From: Gemmatimonadota bacterium
Lineage (GTDB): Bacteria > Gemmatimonadota > Gemmatimonadetes > Longimicrobiales > Longimicrobiaceae
Direction of reading: 5' to 3'
NCBI GenBank assembly: GCA_019348265.1
Contig: JAHWJV010000222.1
Span: 1-6,236 of the forward strand
Length of the DNA: 6,236 nt
Shown: positions 5,480 to 6,236 of the stretch, piece by piece
Position numbering within the stretch: the first letter of the stretch is position 1
Layout of the letters: every line of letters begins with the position of its first letter
The notes under the pieces: generated by a model
What the model was told of the DNA's origin: nothing
The model's database searches: none
Seen by the model: only the letters and a program-made list of their open reading frames with translations
Translations under genes and position numbers: made by a program

Positions 5480-5841
5480 TGCCCGCTGACCCGGTTGAGT
5501 GCTTCGAGGACTCGCGACGGCTGGAACGGCTTTACGATGAAGTCCACCGCACCGGCCTGGATGGCTTCCAGGACAAGCGCTTGCTGCCCCATCGCGGAGC
5601 ACATCACGATCCGTGCATCCGGGTACTCCTGGCGAATCGCGCGGACTGCGTCGATCCCGCTTACCTCGGGCATCACCACGTCCATGGTGACGAGGTCCGG
5701 CTTGAGCTGGCGGTACCGCTCGAACGCGACGCGGCCGTTCTCAGCCTCGCCTACGACTTCGTAACCACCGGAACGGAGGATGTCCGAGATCATCACGCGC
5801 ATGAACACCGCGTCGTCACAGACGAGAACCCTTTGTGACAC
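5476..5841 (-). CDS. cheY: Single-domain CheY-like response regulator
   Basis: This 121-residue receiver domain has no output domain. It carries the full active site: the acidic pair Asp9-Asp10, the phospho-acceptor Asp54 in TMDVVMP, Ser82 in CSAMGQ (the switch Thr/Ser position) and Lys104 in VKPF. The CSAMGQ form and the pairing with CheC resemble the CheY of CheC-bearing systems (Thermotoga, Bacillus type), which bind the flagellar switch; another target is possible. The start is GTG at 5841, placing VLVCDD at the normal distance from the N-terminus. The ribosome site is poor. It is the first gene of the minus-strand cluster and is coupled by ATGA to cheC. No cognate CheA kinase is in the window. 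Confidence 0.94.
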   Translation of the reverse strand: MSQRVLVCDDAVFMRVMISDILRSGGYEVVGEAENGRVAFERYRQLKPDLVTMDVVMPEVSGIDAVRAIRQEYPDARIVMCSAMGQQALVLEAIQAGAVDFIVKPFQPSRVLEALNRVSGQ

Positions 5842-5981
5842 TGGGAATCTACGCCGCTCGAGGAAGAGCCGCGCTTCCGAGGAGGCGGCCCGAAGAAGAA
5901 AACCCAGGGACTACGTGCTGAGCAGCAATCAGTGTTCCCGTTGCCCAGACCGACCGTACACGCATTCACCGCAAGCACTTG

Positions 5982-6010
5982 GCAGCGTCCCGGGTACCCG
6001 GGAGCGCTGC
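5982..6010. repeat. Strong hairpin with a 16-base perfect palindrome core
   Basis: TCCCGGGTACCCGGGA (5988-6003) is a perfect palindrome. It is flanked by GCAGCG (5982-5987) and CGCTGC (6005-6010), which extend the stem after one unpaired base at 6004. The whole can form about 12 bp with a four-base GTAC loop. No T run follows on either strand, so it is more likely a structured leader element or protein-binding site than an intrinsic terminator. Confidence 0.55.
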
Positions 6011-6014
6011 GCCT

Positions 6015-6030
6015 GTTCCGTATCCGGAAC
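6015..6030. repeat. Perfect 6-bp hairpin with a four-base loop
   Basis: GTTCCG (6015-6020) and CGGAAC (6025-6030) flank TATC. It starts four bases after the larger hairpin, and a smaller TCCC/GGGA repeat follows at 6040-6051. Together they look like a consecutive hairpin series in the cheY leader or a cluster of operator-like sites. Confidence 0.4.
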
Positions 6031-6081
6031 GACCACCGATCCCTGGAGGGAACAGCCCTGTGTCGTGCTCAAAGTCAACAG

Positions 6082-6102
6082 GCAGTACCCAGGCACTACT
6101 GC
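6082..6102. repeat. Inverted repeat GCAGTA/TACTGC
   Basis: Two perfect 6-base arms (6082-6087 and 6097-6102) are separated by nine bases, giving a 15-base centre-to-centre spacing. It sits next to the AT-rich promoter-like patch, a typical place for a regulator operator. No regulator family can be assigned. Confidence 0.35.
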
Positions 6103-6110
6103 GATATGTA

Positions 6111-6149
6111 TTGACTTATTTTGACAGGGATATTCATTTGCTGCCGTAA
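6111..6149 (+). promoter_or_regulatory. Promoter-like AT-rich patch with two TTGAC boxes
   Basis: TTGACT (6111-6116) and TTGACA (6121-6126) are spaced ten bases apart, one helical turn. TTGACA is a full -35 match, and 17 bases downstream is CCGTAA (6144-6149), a weak -10. The patch stands out as AT-rich in a G/C-rich region and points toward a plus-strand gene outside the window. The two boxes could also be a direct-repeat activator site. Confidence 0.35.
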
Positions 6150-6158
6150 CTGTTCCCG

Positions 6159-6179
6159 CCGGCGGTCACGTGCCGCCGG
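6159..6179. repeat. 7-bp G/C-rich inverted repeat
   Basis: CCGGCGG (6159-6165) and CCGCCGG (6173-6179) enclose TCACGTG, itself containing the palindrome CACGTG. It lies downstream of the TTGACA box on the plus strand, so it would fall in the 5' leader of that transcript. Confidence 0.35.
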
Positions 6180-6224
6180 GTTCAGCGAGCGGCCCATGAT
6201 CATGCATGCCAGAACAAGGCATCC

Positions 6225-6236
6225 GAGGAGGAGGGA
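6225..6236 (+). promoter_or_regulatory. Probable ribosome binding site of a gene starting beyond the window
   Basis: GAGGAGGAGGGA runs up to the last base and matches the anti-16S sequence well. With the promoter-like patch about 80-115 bases upstream it suggests a plus-strand gene starting within roughly ten bases after the edge, divergent from cheY. Confidence 0.4.

Larger units (their letters stand above)
5842..6236. other. 395-base non-coding region upstream of cheY
   Basis: I find no convincing gene here. Frames that run through it overlap cheY out of phase and have no protein-like character. The region contains inverted repeats at 5982-6010, 6015-6030, 6040-6051, 6082-6102 and 6159-6179, and an AT-rich patch at about 6104-6140. 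It must hold the promoter of the minus-strand cluster, though I cannot pick out a clear -35/-10 on that strand, and probably the promoter of a plus-strand gene beyond the window. Confidence 0.5.

Noticed and set aside
5480..5602. 41-residue N-terminal extension of CheC
   Set aside because: It would lie inside cheY in another frame, is low-complexity, and CheC proteins start just before the first phosphatase motif. The ATGA overlap start is better.
4904..5764. 286-codon plus-strand frame opposite cheC and cheY
   Set aside because: It is antisense to two genes with complete catalytic motifs.
5780..6124. 114-codon plus-strand frame in the cheY upstream region
   Set aside because: It begins inside cheY antisense, has no domain, and runs through the inverted repeats. 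It is most likely spurious.
6196..6236. Plus-strand ATG open to the window edge
   Set aside because: It has a poor ribosome site and a very basic product; the purine-rich GAGGAGGAGG inside it is better read as the ribosome site of a gene starting just beyond the window.
1..6236. CRISPR arrays, tRNA/rRNA genes, insertion sequences or attachment sites
   Set aside because: I saw no regular direct repeats, clover-leaf sequences, transposase-like proteins or terminal inverted repeats with target duplications.

Overview
This is a GC-rich bacterial window carrying eight complete genes, all on the minus strand, so transcription runs from high to low coordinates. Only the last 18 codons of a plus-strand gene (1-57) and the possible start of another beyond 6236 lie on the other strand. 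The base composition, the CheC-linked CheY, the c-type multihaem proteins and the style of the H-NOX protein suggest an environmental bacterium, perhaps Gemmatimonadota or a myxobacterium-like lineage. That placement is an impression, not something the sequence proves.

In transcription order: (a) 5841-4865, a single-domain response regulator (CheY) and a CheC-type CheY-P phosphatase, joined by a 4-base ATGA overlap. (b) 4804-2768, a redox module: a membrane-anchored pentahaem cytochrome c, a Tll0287-like (DUF3365-type) mono-haem c protein, and a small five-helix membrane protein with two H-x13-H pairs, the arrangement used to hold two b haems in ferric-reductase/NOX membrane domains. These three also overlap (4 and 17 bases). 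(c) 2730-2347, a small unknown protein with two membrane helices and a charged helical tail. (d) After a 148-base gap, 2198-250, an H-NOX haem gas sensor whose gene overlaps by 31 bases a soluble GAF plus MCP-signalling-domain receptor.

The inferred theme is a haem-based sensory locus: a nitric-oxide (or redox) sensor feeding a cytoplasmic chemoreceptor, next to a CheY/CheC output and adaptation pair, with a periplasm-to-membrane electron-transfer module between them. No CheA, CheW, CheR, CheB or CheD is in the window, so a core kinase would have to be supplied from elsewhere. Whether all eight genes form one operon is inference. The internal gaps are 60, 37 and 148 bases, and the 148-base gap could hold its own promoter.

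Non-coding parts: 58-249 holds a 28-base perfect palindrome that probably ends both converging transcripts. The 395 bases upstream of cheY (5842-6236) hold no convincing gene. They do contain a run of inverted repeats, an AT-rich promoter-like patch with two TTGAC boxes, and a purine-rich ribosome-binding-like sequence at the very edge, facing out of the window on the plus strand.
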